Both the position numbers and the translations under genes were made by a program. This document shows, one piece after another, positions 16,733-25,524 of a stretch of DNA of 64,000 nucleotides (the stretch's first letter is position 1; every line of letters begins with the position of its first letter). The stretch comes from Nitratireductor thuwali (lineage in GTDB: Bacteria > Pseudomonadota > Alphaproteobacteria > Rhizobiales > Rhizobiaceae): the NCBI RefSeq assembly GCF_036621415.1, contig NZ_CP030941.1:434001-498000 (forward strand), written 5' to 3'. The notes beneath the pieces were generated by a model, which saw nothing but the letters and a program-made list of their open reading frames with translations, did no database searches and was not told the origin of the DNA.

Positions 16733-18345
16733 GCCTGCTCGAGATCGAGAACCTGTCGCTGGACATAGGCGGCACGCCCATCCTGAAGGATATCAGCCTG
16801 TCCATCGGGCGGGGTGAGGTCATGGGTCTGGTGGGGGAATCGGGTTCCGGCAAGTCGATGACGGCGCTTGCCGTCATGGGGCTTCTGCCACACGCCGCCC
16901 GTGCCAGGGGTAGCATCATGTTCGACGGAATAGACCTTGTGGCCGCGCCCGAGGCGGCCATGTGCCGGCTGCGCGGCGACGATCTGGGCATGGTGTTCCA
17001 GGAGCCTATGACGGCGCTCAACCCGGTCAAGACCATAGGCGAGCAGGTGGCGGAGGGCATTCGCTGGCATACCGGCGCCAACAGGGCCGACGCCGAGACG
17101 CGCGCCCGCGCCATGCTCCATCGCGTCGGCCTGCCCGAAGCGCAATTTCCGCTGACCCGCTATCCGCACGAGCTTTCCGGCGGCCAGCGCCAGCGCGTGG
17201 TGATCGCCATCGCCTGCGCGCTGAAGCCCAAGCTGCTGATCGCCGATGAACCCACCACCGCGCTTGACGTCGTGTTGCAGGCGCAGATCCTCGAGCTCTT
17301 GAAGAGCCTGGTGGCCGAAGGCGGGATGAGCCTGCTTCTCATCTCCCACGATCTTGCCGTGGTGGCGGATATGGCAGAGCGCATCACCATCATGCGCCAT
17401 GGCGAAGTGATGGAGGCCGGCAACACCAGACAGACGCTGTCGCAGCGTGCCCACCCCTATACGAGGCAGCTTGCCGAAGCCTCCACCCATGTTCCCCATC
17501 GCCCGCAATCACCCGGCCAATCCAAGCCCGCGCCGTTGCTACAAGTAAAGGAGGTCGTGCGCGATTATCCGGTGCGTGCGCGTCGGCTTTTCACGCGCCC
17601 CGCGCCCTTCCGCGCGGTCGACCATGTCTCGTTCGAACTGCCCGCCGGGCGTTCGATGGCGCTGGTCGGGCGGTCGGGCTGCGGAAAATCGACCCTCGCC
17701 CGCATGATCCTGGCGCTGGATCGCCCGACGGCGGGCTCCATTCGTTTTCAGGGCGAAGCGCTGGAGGACAAGAGCGAGGATGCGCTCAGGCCGCACCGCC
17801 GCAACATGCAGGTGGTGTTCCAGGACCCCTACGGCTCCTTCAACCCGCGCCACAAGGTGGAACGGCTGGTCGCCGAGCCCCTGCACCTTTTGGACCGCAG
17901 GCCGTCGCCGGCGGAGCGCCGCGAGAGCGTGGCCGAGGCCCTGTCGCAGGTTGGGCTTTCGCCTGCCGACATGGAGAAATACCCGCATGAGTTCTCGGGC
18001 GGCCAGCGCCAGCGCATCTCCATCGCCCGCGCCATCATCACAAGGCCAAAGCTGATCGTGGCCGACGAGCCTGTCTCCGCCCTCGACGTTTCCATACGCG
18101 CCCAGGTGCTCGACCTCTTCGCCGACCTCAACGCCAGGCTCGGCGTCGCCTATCTCTTCATCACCCACGACCTGACCGTGGCGCGCGCCATTACCGACGA
18201 GGTGATGGTGATGCATGCCGGCAGGATCGTCGAGCGCGGGCCGACGGCGCGTGTGCTCCATCACCCCGAGACCGAGCCCGCGCGCGCCCTCATCGATGCC
18301 GCCCCCGACCTCGAGCGCGCCCTGCAGAGGCAAGGCGCCGCCTGA
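16729..18345 (+). CDS. Fused tandem ATP-binding protein of the peptide ABC importer (DppD-DppF type)
   Basis: 538 residues made of two complete ABC ATPase domains in one chain. The first has Walker A GESGSGKSM (36-44), signature LSGGQRQR and Walker B LLIADEPTTALD. The second has Walker A GRSGCGKST, signature FSGGQRQR and Walker B LIVADEPVSALD. Many bacteria encode the two halves separately as DppD and DppF; the fused form is common in rhizobia. The start at 16729 overlaps the DppC stop by 4 bp. It energises uptake by the permeases just upstream and completes the transporter. Confidence 0.93.
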   Translation: MSLLEIENLSLDIGGTPILKDISLSIGRGEVMGLVGESGSGKSMTALAVMGLLPHAARARGSIMFDGIDLVAAPEAAMCRLRGDDLGMVFQEPMTALNPVKTIGEQVAEGIRWHTGANRADAETRARAMLHRVGLPEAQFPLTRYPHELSGGQRQRVVIAIACALKPKLLIADEPTTALDVVLQAQILELLKSLVAEGGMSLLLISHDLAVVADMAERITIMRHGEVMEAGNTRQTLSQRAHPYTRQLAEASTHVPHRPQSPGQSKPAPLLQVKEVVRDYPVRARRLFTRPAPFRAVDHVSFELPAGRSMALVGRSGCGKSTLARMILALDRPTAGSIRFQGEALEDKSEDALRPHRRNMQVVFQDPYGSFNPRHKVERLVAEPLHLLDRRPSPAERRESVAEALSQVGLSPADMEKYPHEFSGGQRQRISIARAIITRPKLIVADEPVSALDVSIRAQVLDLFADLNARLGVAYLFITHDLTVARAITDEVMVMHAGRIVERGPTARVLHHPETEPARALIDAAPDLERALQRQGAA

Positions 18346-18367
18346 GGCGCAAGGGCGCTGCGCTAAA

Positions 18368-18469
18368 GCATTTGCAGGCAGATGGAATCATCCGACGTCC
18401 GCATAAATGCGGAAAAACAAGAAGATGGAGTGTCCTTTATGCGTCCGAACGAGCGCATGGCGCTCTAGA
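18368..18469 (-). repeat. Two-hairpin dispersed repeat, family A, copy 2
   Basis: About 102 bp directly after the ABC operon. It shares with copy 1 the run CGCATAAATGCGG, AAAACAAGAAGATGGAG and the CTTTATGCGTCCG block. The proximal hairpin is less perfect than in the other copies. Its right end overlaps the stop codon of the minus-strand gene at 18465, so the repeat has become part of that gene's end. Confidence 0.85.
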
Positions 18470-18860
18470 TTCCGTCTTCCTCGATGTCCAAGAGCACGGC
18501 AACGCGGCTGCGGACCCGCCCGATATGCGGCTTCAGCGCCTCGTCGTGTCGGCAGATGGCCATGATCGTGCGGCCGAGAGCCACCTTTTCGGGCCGGGGC
18601 TTTTCCTGAAAATGCGCCGCCGCGCCGGCCGCGCCCGCCTCGCCGAGGGCGCGCAAGGAGACGTAGATTTCCAGGAAATCCGCCTCGTTGAGACCGAAGG
18701 CGCGCCGGGCAACCCGTTGCAGCACCGTCGCGACCTTCTTGTCCGGCGCGCCGTCCGACAGGACCAGCCGCAGGAGCAGCAACACTTCCGCGGCATCTGC
18801 CGCCGGGTCAGCAGCAGGTGCGGAGGGAACCTCGTGGTCCGGTTCTTTTGCGGAAACCAT
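18465..18860 (-). CDS. TerB-like small helical protein of unknown function
   Basis: 131 residues, Ala-rich and predicted mostly helical, with charged N-terminus and a helical body (AAEVLLLLRLVLSDGAP, VALGRTIMAICRHDEALKP). The spacing of acidic residues weakly recalls the TerB/tellurite-resistance fold, but no metal motif is clear. The ATG at 18860 is chosen because GGGAGGGAACGGC directly precedes it; an in-frame ATG at 18890 lacks this. It converges on the ABC operon and reads away from the TSUP gene. I cannot assign a function. Confidence 0.6.
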   Translation of the reverse strand: MVSAKEPDHEVPSAPAADPAADAAEVLLLLRLVLSDGAPDKKVATVLQRVARRAFGLNEADFLEIYVSLRALGEAGAAGAAAHFQEKPRPEKVALGRTIMAICRHDEALKPHIGRVRSRVAVLLDIEEDGI

Positions 18861-18966
18861 GCCGTTCCCTCCCAACTCCGGTACTGGCACAAGCGAAATC
18901 GCCTTGCACCTGCCGCCGGTCTGTGATGCAAGTCCGCTTCTTGCCTTTGCAGGTTAATATTGCCAA

Positions 18967-19752
18967 ATGTTTGACATATTCGGCGAAACGCTCGTTCTCC
19001 TTGCTTTCGCCGCCTTTTTTGCCGGCTTCATCGACGCGATTGCAGGCGGCGGCGGTCTGGTGACCATCCCCGCCCTGCTTCTGGCCGGCTTCAGCCCCAT
19101 CGAAGCACTCGGCACCAACAAGCTGCAGGGCCTTTTCGGCTCCGGCTCTTCGGTGATCGCCTACGCCGCCAAGGGCCATGTCGACCTCAGGGCCCAATTG
19201 CCGTGGGCGCTGCTTTCGTTCCTCGCCTCCATCGGCGGGGCGGCGCTCGCGACCATCCTGCCCGGCGCGGTTCTTGAAACGATACTGCCGCTGCTTCTGA
19301 TCGGCATCGCCGTCTATTTCGCGCTGAAGCCCGATATGGACGATCTCGACCGGATACGCCGCATTTCACCCGCCCTGTTCGGCTTCACGGTCGTGCCTCT
19401 GATCGGCTTTTACGACGGCGCGTTCGGGCCGGGAACCGGCTCCTTTTTCATGATCGCCTTCGTCGCCTTTGCCGGCTTCGGCGTCTTGAAGGCGACCGCA
19501 CACACCAAGCTTTTGAACTTCTCGTCGAATGTCGGCGGCTTTCTCGCCTTCGCGCTGGCGGGAGCAGTGGTCTGGAAGGCCGGGCTGGTGATGGGCGCGG
19601 CGCAATTCGCCGGCGCGCGGCTCGGCGCCTCGCTTGCCATGAAGAACGGCGCAAAGCTCATCAAGCCACTGCTGGTGATCACCTGCATCGCGCTCGCCAT
19701 CAAGCTCCTGACCGAGGACGGGAACCCGATCGGCGCCTATATTGGCCTATAA
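18967..19752 (+). CDS. TSUP (TauE/SafE) family membrane exporter
   Basis: 261 residues with about eight membrane helices. The N-terminal AAFFAGFIDAIAGGGGLVTIPAL and the ALGTNKLQGLFGS block are signatures of the TauE/SafE family; GFYDGAFGPGTGSFFMI marks the second half. Members move sulfite, sulfoacetate or other organic sulfur anions across the inner membrane. Nothing nearby fixes the substrate. A 56-residue membrane protein follows 53 bp downstream on the same strand. Confidence 0.88.
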   Translation: MFDIFGETLVLLAFAAFFAGFIDAIAGGGGLVTIPALLLAGFSPIEALGTNKLQGLFGSGSSVIAYAAKGHVDLRAQLPWALLSFLASIGGAALATILPGAVLETILPLLLIGIAVYFALKPDMDDLDRIRRISPALFGFTVVPLIGFYDGAFGPGTGSFFMIAFVAFAGFGVLKATAHTKLLNFSSNVGGFLAFALAGAVVWKAGLVMGAAQFAGARLGASLAMKNGAKLIKPLLVITCIALAIKLLTEDGNPIGAYIGL

Positions 19753-19805
19753 CCGTCCGGTCGGTCTAGGAATCCACGCAGGCACAACTTTGTCGCGAGG
19801 ATCCC

Positions 19806-19976
19806 ATGACACTCAATGCACCGACCAAGCTCGTATTCCTGATCTCCCTTCTGATCGCCATCATCGCGCTCGTCGGCGCCTTCGGCTTCCTGGCGATGAT
19901 TCCGATCTCGGCGGTCTGGATCATGACAGTCGCCTATGCGCTGCTGGCCCTGGCCTGCGTCTTGAGGGGAATCTAG
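19806..19976 (+). CDS. 56-residue two-helix membrane protein
   Basis: A short gene that translates to 56 residues from an ATG with GAGG 5 bp upstream. Two hydrophobic stretches are clear: LVFLISLLIAIIALVGAFGFLA is the first (about 9-30, interrupted here only by naming), and AVWIMTVAYALLALACVL is the second (about 36-53). The short loop between them is MIPIS. It lies 53 bp after the TSUP exporter and before an AraC gene, all on the plus strand. Codon use matches the neighbours. Function unknown; it resembles small conserved inner-membrane proteins seen in Rhizobiales. Confidence 0.65.
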   Translation: MTLNAPTKLVFLISLLIAIIALVGAFGFLAMIPISAVWIMTVAYALLALACVLRGI

Positions 19977-20034
19977 CCCACGCGAATACGCCAAAGGCTT
20001 CTGAGCTCAAACGAAGTGCGCTATCCTGCCCCGC

Positions 20035-20874
20035 ATGGAACGCACTCCCGCCTTGAGCGAGCCGGCGCCGCCTTCGACCGGCGACTGCCATTTTCTGCGC
20101 CGCCGGCCGCCACCGGCACTGGCTGGCGACGTCGTCGACATCTGCGACTATCGCGAGACCCGCCGGGCGCATTTCAGACAGCGCGAGGCAGCATCCCTGG
20201 TCGTTCCGCTGATCGTCAGCTTCGGCGATCCCTTCGTCATCGGCCTCGGCCGAACGGCGGAGACGCATGAGCGGTATGGCACCTTTGCCGCCGGGCTTTT
20301 CGCGGGCCCCGTCTATATCGACAGCTTCGGCGCATCGGCATGTGTCCAGGTGAATTTTACCCCAAGGGGCGCACGGCGCTTTTTCGGGATGCCCTTGAGC
20401 GAGTTGACCGCCCGCATGATCCCGCTCGACACGCTTTTGGGTGCCGACGCCGAACGCCTGCGCGAAAGGCTGGCGCTCGAAAGAGCGCCCGTGCGCAGGC
20501 TGGACATCGTCGCCCGGTTCGTCGCCGGCCGGCTTGCCGCCGCTCCCCCGCCCTGCGCTGCCGTCGGGCGGGCTATGGCCATGGTGGAATTCAGCCGTGG
20601 AAGGCTGCCTGTCGGCAGGATCGCGGCAGAAATCGGCTGGAGCCGCAAGCATCTCAACGAGCGCTTCAAGGCCGAGATTGGCCTTGGCCCGAAAGCGGTG
20701 GCCCGCATTGTCCGGCTGGACGCTACCATGCACGCCATCGACGAGGCGCCGGTCCGCTGGGCGGAGATCGCCGACCAGGGCGGCTATTCGGATCAGGCAC
20801 ATTTCATTCGTGAATGCCGGACGCTGACTGGCATCTCCCCGGCCGCCCTCCAGCATGTGGGCGCCCTCGGCTGA
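20035..20874 (+). CDS. AraC-family transcriptional regulator
   Basis: 279 residues. The C-terminal ~100 residues form the double helix-turn-helix: IAAEIGWSRKHLNERFKAEIG (first motif, partial) and a second half with IADQGGYSDQAHFIREC and TGISPAAL. The N-terminal ~170 residues form a cupin-like sensing domain without obvious ligand motif. It is followed 87 bp later by a VOC-fold protein on the same strand. This AraC plus glyoxalase-like pair is common and probably co-transcribed, but the target genes are unknown. Confidence 0.85.
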   Translation: MERTPALSEPAPPSTGDCHFLRRRPPPALAGDVVDICDYRETRRAHFRQREAASLVVPLIVSFGDPFVIGLGRTAETHERYGTFAAGLFAGPVYIDSFGASACVQVNFTPRGARRFFGMPLSELTARMIPLDTLLGADAERLRERLALERAPVRRLDIVARFVAGRLAAAPPPCAAVGRAMAMVEFSRGRLPVGRIAAEIGWSRKHLNERFKAEIGLGPKAVARIVRLDATMHAIDEAPVRWAEIADQGGYSDQAHFIRECRTLTGISPAALQHVGALG

Positions 20875-20961
20875 ACGCCGGACACGCGCAGGTAACATTT
20901 CTTCAAGACCGCAGGGGCGCGGCAGGCCTATCTTCCCACAATCGACATCGGGAGAAACCTC

Positions 20962-21384
20962 ATGAATGAAAGCACCGGCCGAGCCCCTTGCATCTATCCG
21001 ACATTCCGCTACCGCAACGCCTCCGCCATGATCGAGTGGCTGGAAAGGGCACTGGGTTTGACGGTCCGGGAAAAGCATATGGACGGGACCCGCGTGGCCC
21101 ATGCGGAGATGGCGTTGGGCTCCTCCATCATCATGCTGGGCGATGCGGCCGACGACGCCTTCGGCGCGATGGTCGGCACATCGGGAGCGACCGGCGGAAA
21201 ATCGACCTATATCGCCGTCGAAGACGCCGCCGCGGCTTACGAGAAGGCCAAGGATGCGGGGGCGGAAATGCTCCAGAACCTGGTGGAGCGGACCTATGGC
21301 AGCACCGAATTCATCTGCCGCGACCCCGAAGGCAATGTGTGGTGCGTCGGCACCTATTGGCCCCAGGCCGGCGAGGCATCCTGA
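20962..21384 (+). CDS. VOC-superfamily (glyoxalase/bleomycin-resistance-like) protein
   Basis: 140 residues with the paired beta-alpha-beta-beta-beta modules of the VOC fold. It begins IYPTFRYRNASAMIEWL and ends FICRDPEGNVWCVGTYWP, the pattern of the PhnB/YdeN-like subgroup. These proteins often bind metals or small molecules; here a clear metal triad is not obvious. A GGGAGAAACCTC sits before the start. It follows the AraC gene and converges on cobQ. Confidence 0.8.
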   Translation: MNESTGRAPCIYPTFRYRNASAMIEWLERALGLTVREKHMDGTRVAHAEMALGSSIIMLGDAADDAFGAMVGTSGATGGKSTYIAVEDAAAAYEKAKDAGAEMLQNLVERTYGSTEFICRDPEGNVWCVGTYWPQAGEAS

Positions 21385-21391
21385 TCGGCTC

Positions 21392-22864
21392 CTATCGGGC
21401 GAGCGCGAAAAGGCCGGTGCAATCCAGATGCTGTTCCAGCGCATCGGCGATCCCGTCGAGGGCCGTCTCCAGGCGCTCACGATAACCGGCGCTGGCCGCC
21501 TGGACGCCATAACCGGCAAGGAAGGCGCGGCGATAGGCATCGGCGGTAAAGATGCCATGCAGATAGGTGCCCCAGACGCGCCCGTCCGCTGACGTCGCAC
21601 CCTCCGGCCGCCCCTCGACCAGCGCCACGGGTCGGGCGCAGTCGGGCCCGCTCGTCCGCCCCATATGTATCTCATAGGCGGAAATGGGCAGTTCGCCGGC
21701 CACGGAAAGGGCCATGACGCCCCGGACCTGCTTTTCGGCGGCCATCACGGTATCGACATCGAGGAGGCCCAGGCCCTTTTCCTCGCCGCCGGCCCCGTCG
21801 TGGCCCTCGGGATCGCGCACCAGCCGGCCCAGCATCTGGAAGCCGCCGCACAGGCCGATCACCGACCCGCCGCGCCCGTGATGACGCAGGATATCCTCGT
21901 CCCAGCCCTGGGCGCGCAGGAAGCCCATATCGGCGACCGTCGACTTGGTGCCCGGCAGCACGATCAGATCCGCATCGCGCGGCAGCGCGCGTCCCGGCGG
22001 CACGAACACCACCTCTACCCCGGGCTCGGAGCCGAGCGGGTCGAGATCGTCGAAATTGGCGATGCGCGACAGCATCGGAACCGCGATCCGCAGCCGGACA
22101 TCCGTACCCGCCGCCGCGCGCCGGTCGAGCGCGACCGCATCCTCTGGCGGCAGATGCGCCACCTGCGGAAGCCAGGGTACGACGCCGAACGAGCGCCAGC
22201 CGGTGAAGCGGGTGATGGCTGACAGCCCGGCGTCGAACAATGAAACATCGCCGCGGAACTTGTTGATGATGAAACCCTCGATCGCCGCGCGGTCGCCTTC
22301 CGGCAGGATCAAATGGGTTCCGGCCAGCGCCGCGATCACGCCGCCCCGGTCTATGTCTCCCACCAGGATGACGGGCACGCCGGCCCTGGTGGCAAAGCCC
22401 ATATTGGCGATATCGCGGTCGCGCAGATTGATTTCGGCCGGCGACCCGGCGCCTTCGACGATGACGAGGTCGGCCCCCTCGCCCAGCTTGCGCCAGGAAT
22501 CCATCACCGCCGCCAATAGTTGCTCCTTCAGCGCGCCATAGGCCGAGGCCTTCGCCTCGCCGAAGACGCGGCCCTGCACGACGACCTGAGCGCCGAGATC
22601 GCTTTGCGGCTTGAGCAGGACGGGGTTCATGTGAACGGTTGGCCTGACGCCGCAGGCCAGCGCCTGGAGCCACTGCGCCCGCCCGATTTCCCCTTCCATA
22701 TTTGCCCCGGGAATCCCGGCAATCGCCGCGTTGTTCGACATGTTCTGCGGCTTGAAGGGACGCACCGTCAGCCCGCGATTGCGCGCCGCGCGGCAAAGGC
22801 CGGCCACCAACACGGATTTGCCGACGTCCGAGCCCGTTCCCTGCAGCATGATGGCACGCGCCAT
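21392..22864 (-). CDS. cobQ: Cobyric acid synthase CobQ
   Basis: 490 residues, the normal length. The N-terminal P-loop region is MLQGTGSDVGKSVLVAGLCR and is followed by PFKPQNMSNNAA, diagnostic for CobQ. The C-terminal glutamine-amidotransferase half has the nucleophile in GLCGGFQMLG. It amidates four side chains of adenosyl-cobyrinic acid a,c-diamide in the cytoplasm. It stands alone here rather than in a cob cluster. No cobalamin-riboswitch-like block was recognised upstream. Its presence shows the organism makes or salvages B12, in keeping with the corrinoid genes at 35-49 kb. Confidence 0.95.
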   Translation of the reverse strand: MARAIMLQGTGSDVGKSVLVAGLCRAARNRGLTVRPFKPQNMSNNAAIAGIPGANMEGEIGRAQWLQALACGVRPTVHMNPVLLKPQSDLGAQVVVQGRVFGEAKASAYGALKEQLLAAVMDSWRKLGEGADLVIVEGAGSPAEINLRDRDIANMGFATRAGVPVILVGDIDRGGVIAALAGTHLILPEGDRAAIEGFIINKFRGDVSLFDAGLSAITRFTGWRSFGVVPWLPQVAHLPPEDAVALDRRAAAGTDVRLRIAVPMLSRIANFDDLDPLGSEPGVEVVFVPPGRALPRDADLIVLPGTKSTVADMGFLRAQGWDEDILRHHGRGGSVIGLCGGFQMLGRLVRDPEGHDGAGGEEKGLGLLDVDTVMAAEKQVRGVMALSVAGELPISAYEIHMGRTSGPDCARPVALVEGRPEGATSADGRVWGTYLHGIFTADAYRRAFLAGYGVQAASAGYRERLETALDGIADALEQHLDCTGLFALAR

Positions 22865-22959
22865 GGAATCTCCTTCTGCACACCGACTGTGTACGCCTTC
22901 GGATTGCGCGCCCGACCCAATGCACTAGACTGCCGGATAAGAAAAGATGCCGGCAACCC

Positions 22960-23055
22960 GCATTTTGGAGTCAGGTGGAATCACCCGACCTACGCATAAA
23001 TGCGGAAAAGAAGGAAGAGCGTCCCTATGCGTCCAAATGGACGCACAGCGCTCCG
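22960..23055 (-). repeat. Two-hairpin dispersed repeat, family A, copy 3
   Basis: About 96 bp between cobQ and the acyl-CoA dehydrogenase gene. The minus strand reads AGCGCTGTGCGTCC, a 5-nt loop and GGACGCATAGGGACGCTC, with the second hairpin built from CAGGTG/ a degenerate partner. The loop-stem bases differ from copies 1 and 4 but pairing is kept. It ends exactly where the ribosome-binding site GGGAGG (23055-23060) of the next gene begins. Confidence 0.85.
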
Positions 23056-23065
23056 GGAGGACGAG

Positions 23066-24232
23066 ATGGATGCCAAAGTCGAGAGCGGCAGCGAAGCTTT
23101 TTCGCTGAACGCCGATCAGCGCGCAATCCAGGAAATGAGCCAGGCCTTTGCGGCGGACCGCGTCGCCCCCCACGCCCTGGAATGGGACGAGAGGCGGCAT
23201 TTTCCCGCCGATGTCATCCGCGAGACCGGCCCGCTCGGCTTCGGCGGCATCTATGTGCGCGACGATGTCGGCGGCTCGGCGCTTGGCCGGCTGGACGCCG
23301 TGCTGATCTTCGAGGCGCTCGCGGCCGCCTGCCCCGGCTTTTCCTCCTTCATCTCCATCCACAACATGGCGGCCTGGATGATCGACGTCTTCGGCAATGA
23401 GGAACAGCGCCAGCGCTTCCTGCCGAAGCTCACCGCCATGGATTGGCTGGCCAGCTATTGCCTGACGGAACCGGGTGCCGGTTCCGACGCGGCGGCGCTC
23501 AAAACCAGGGCCGTCAAGTCGGGCGATCACTATGTGATCAACGGCTCGAAACAATTCATCTCGGGCGCCGGCGTCAGCGACATCTATGTGACCATGGTGC
23601 GCACCGGCGAGGACGGGCCGAAAGGCGTCTCCACCCTTGTCATACCGAAAGACGCTCCCGGCCTTTCCTTCGGGCCCGCGGAAAAGAAGATGGGCTGGCA
23701 CATGCAGCCCACGCGGCAGGTCGTTTTCGAGGATTGCCGGGTCCCGGCAGAAAACCTTCTCTCCGACGAGGGACAGGGTTTCCGGATCGCCATGGCCGGG
23801 CTCGACGGCGGCCGGCTCAACATCGCCGCCTGCTCGCTCGGCGGCGCGCAATCGGCCATCGACAAGGCGGTCGCCTATACGGGAGAGCGGGAGGCCTTCG
23901 GCCAGAAGATCAACCGCTTCCAGGGGCTGCAGTTCAAGCTCGCCGACATGGAGACCAACCTCAACGCATCGCGCATGTTGCTCTATACGGCGGCCGCAAG
24001 GCTGGACGCCAAGGCGCCCGATGCCTCGAAATGGTCGGCCATGGCCAAACGCTTCGTCACCGACACCTGTTTCGACATTGCCAACGACGCGCTGCAACTC
24101 CACGGCGGCTACGGCTATCTGCACGAATACGGCCTGGAAAAGCTGGTGCGCGACCTGCGTGTCCACCAGATCCTGGAAGGCACCAACGAGATCATGCGCG
24201 TCATCGTCGCGCGGCAGTTGCTGGGGCGATAG
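23066..24232 (+). CDS. Acyl-CoA dehydrogenase, probably isobutyryl-CoA dehydrogenase
   Basis: 388 residues, a full acyl-CoA dehydrogenase. Signature blocks are CLTEPGAGSDAAALKT (FAD/substrate loop), SKQFISGAGVSDIYV, REAFGQKINRFQGLQ and, near the C-terminus, LHGGYGYLHEYGLEKLVRD with ILEGTNEIMR carrying the probable catalytic glutamate. The overall sequence is closest in feel to isobutyryl-CoA dehydrogenases, and the next gene is 3-hydroxyisobutyrate dehydrogenase, so a role in valine catabolism is likely. The ATG at 23066 has GGGAGG 5 bp upstream. Upstream in-frame ATGs fall inside the family A repeat. Confidence 0.88.
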   Translation: MDAKVESGSEAFSLNADQRAIQEMSQAFAADRVAPHALEWDERRHFPADVIRETGPLGFGGIYVRDDVGGSALGRLDAVLIFEALAAACPGFSSFISIHNMAAWMIDVFGNEEQRQRFLPKLTAMDWLASYCLTEPGAGSDAAALKTRAVKSGDHYVINGSKQFISGAGVSDIYVTMVRTGEDGPKGVSTLVIPKDAPGLSFGPAEKKMGWHMQPTRQVVFEDCRVPAENLLSDEGQGFRIAMAGLDGGRLNIAACSLGGAQSAIDKAVAYTGEREAFGQKINRFQGLQFKLADMETNLNASRMLLYTAAARLDAKAPDASKWSAMAKRFVTDTCFDIANDALQLHGGYGYLHEYGLEKLVRDLRVHQILEGTNEIMRVIVARQLLGR

Positions 24233-24245
24233 GATATAGCGGAAT

Positions 24246-24317
24246 GGGGCAACAAGGTAGCAAGGCAGTAGGAGAATTGCCGGCCCGATGCTTCATTGCC
24301 CTACTCCCTTACTGCCC
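24246..24317. repeat. Family C imperfect palindromic repeat, copy 1
   Basis: An inverted repeat between the two valine-pathway genes, beginning GGGCAACAAGGTAGCAAGG and ending CTCCCTTACTGCCC. The arms read like iterated GGCAGTAGGG units. A second copy with the same layout (including GGGAGAATT and GGCTTCAT words) is at 45835-45931. It may act as a processing or stabilising element in the mRNA between the two genes, or be a mobile REP-like sequence. Confidence 0.7.
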
Positions 24318-24339
24318 AAATCCACCGGAGGAACCTCAA

Positions 24340-25233
24340 ATGGCCACCATCGCATTCATCGGCCTCGGCAATATGGGAAATCCCATGGCGGCCAATCTGG
24401 TCAAGGCCGGCCACGCGGTCACCGGCTACGATCTTGTCGCCGACAATCTGAGAAAGGCCGAAAGCAGCGGCGTTTCCGTTGCCGGCAGCGCCCATGAGGC
24501 CATTGCCGGCACGGAGATCGTCGTCACCATGCTGCCGGCTGGAGCGCATGTGATCTCGGTCTATGAAGACCTCGCGCCGCGCGCGCCGAAGGGAACGCTC
24601 TTTATCGATTCGTCCACCATCGACGTGGCATCCGCCCGCCGCGCCCACGAGATCGCCGCGGCGAACGGTCACCTTTCGGTCGACGCCCCCGTCTCGGGCG
24701 GCGTCGGCGGCGCGGAAGCCGGCACGCTGACCTTCATGGCGGGCGGCGGCGAGGAAGCCTTCGCAAGGGCCCGGCCGGTGCTCGACGCCATGGCCGGCAA
24801 GATCGTGCATTGCGGCGACGCCGGGGCCGGCCAGGCCGCCAAGATCTGCAACAATATGATCCTCGGCATTTCGATGATCGGGGTGTGCGAGGCCTTCGTG
24901 CTCGCAGAGAAGCTCGGCCTGTCGCACCAGGCGCTGTTCGACGTCGCGTCGACGTCGTCCGGGCAGTGCTGGTCGCTCACCACCTATTGCCCGGTTCCCG
25001 GCCCCGTGCCCGCCTCGCCCGCCAATCGCGACTACAAGCCCGGCTTTGCCGCCGGCCTGATGCTCAAGGATTTGCGCCTGGCACAGGAGGCCGCGGGCAG
25101 CACGGGTGCCGCCACGCCGCTCGGCGCCGAGGCCGCTCAGCTCTACGCCCTCTTCGAAGCCATGGGCAATGGAGGCGCGGATTTCTCGGGCATCATCAAC
25201 TTCCTGCGCGGGAAAGCTGCACCGTCGCCGTAA
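24340..25233 (+). CDS. mmsB: 3-hydroxyisobutyrate dehydrogenase
   Basis: 297 residues. It has an N-terminal Rossmann motif GLGNMGNPMAANL, the substrate motif DAPVSGGVGGAEAGTL and the catalytic-lysine segment GAGQAAKICNNMILG, all standard for 3-hydroxyisobutyrate dehydrogenase. It converts 3-hydroxyisobutyrate to methylmalonate semialdehyde with NAD+ in valine breakdown. The start at 24340 follows GGAGGAAC (24326 onward). It is the second gene of a pair with the acyl-CoA dehydrogenase, separated by a family C palindrome. Confidence 0.93.
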   Translation: MATIAFIGLGNMGNPMAANLVKAGHAVTGYDLVADNLRKAESSGVSVAGSAHEAIAGTEIVVTMLPAGAHVISVYEDLAPRAPKGTLFIDSSTIDVASARRAHEIAAANGHLSVDAPVSGGVGGAEAGTLTFMAGGGEEAFARARPVLDAMAGKIVHCGDAGAGQAAKICNNMILGISMIGVCEAFVLAEKLGLSHQALFDVASTSSGQCWSLTTYCPVPGPVPASPANRDYKPGFAAGLMLKDLRLAQEAAGSTGAATPLGAEAAQLYALFEAMGNGGADFSGIINFLRGKAAPSP

Positions 25234-25299
25234 TGCACGAGCATGGCGCGAAACCTTACCCAATCGTAAAACTGCAGAAAAAACAGCAAATTAAGATTT

Positions 25300-25497
25300 G
25301 CGAAAGCACTTGCTAACCTCCCGGTAACGATGTCCGGCTAAAACGGTCTTCGAGGCGGACATCAAGGCCTCCAAGTGCTCCGGAAAAGGTCTCGCGTACC
25401 GGAGACAAGGGCCTGCCAGCGTATCGTATCAGGCAAGGTTTCCGCTTACGTGTATGCGTAACGCCGCGTCTCTCCCCGCCCGGAGAGCGCGGCTTTC
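25300..25497 (+). ncRNA. Candidate structured small RNA (unrecognised family)
   Basis: A non-coding stretch between mmsB and the AhpD-like gene holds five consecutive inverted repeats. These are GATGTCCG/CGGACATC (25329-25363), CTCCGG/CCGGAG (25378-25404), GCCTG/CAGGC (25411-25434), TTACG/CGTAA (25446-25461) and a strong GC-rich stem at 25464-25492 followed by CTTTC. A serial-hairpin array with a terminator-like last stem is what a trans-acting sRNA of about 170-200 nt looks like. The 5' end is a guess. I could not match it to 6S, SRP, tmRNA, RNase P or a riboswitch. It could instead be an attenuated mmsB 3' UTR. Confidence 0.45.
25464..25497 (+). terminator. Terminator-like stem-loop
   Basis: Stem CCGCG-T-CTCTCC pairs with GGAGAG-CGCGG across the loop CCGCCC, with one bulged T, and is followed by CTTTC. 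The U-run is short, so efficiency is uncertain. It could end the candidate small RNA or the mmsB transcript, and in reverse it could also serve the minus-strand gene at 25525. Confidence 0.55.
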
Positions 25498-25524
25498 GCA
25501 TATCGGTGGCCCCACATGCCGTCG

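Noticed and set aside
22865..23065. Cobalamin riboswitch upstream of cobQ or the corrinoid gene
   Set aside because: No B12-box-like block or matching secondary structure was seen in either leader; the cobQ upstream region is filled by the family A repeat.
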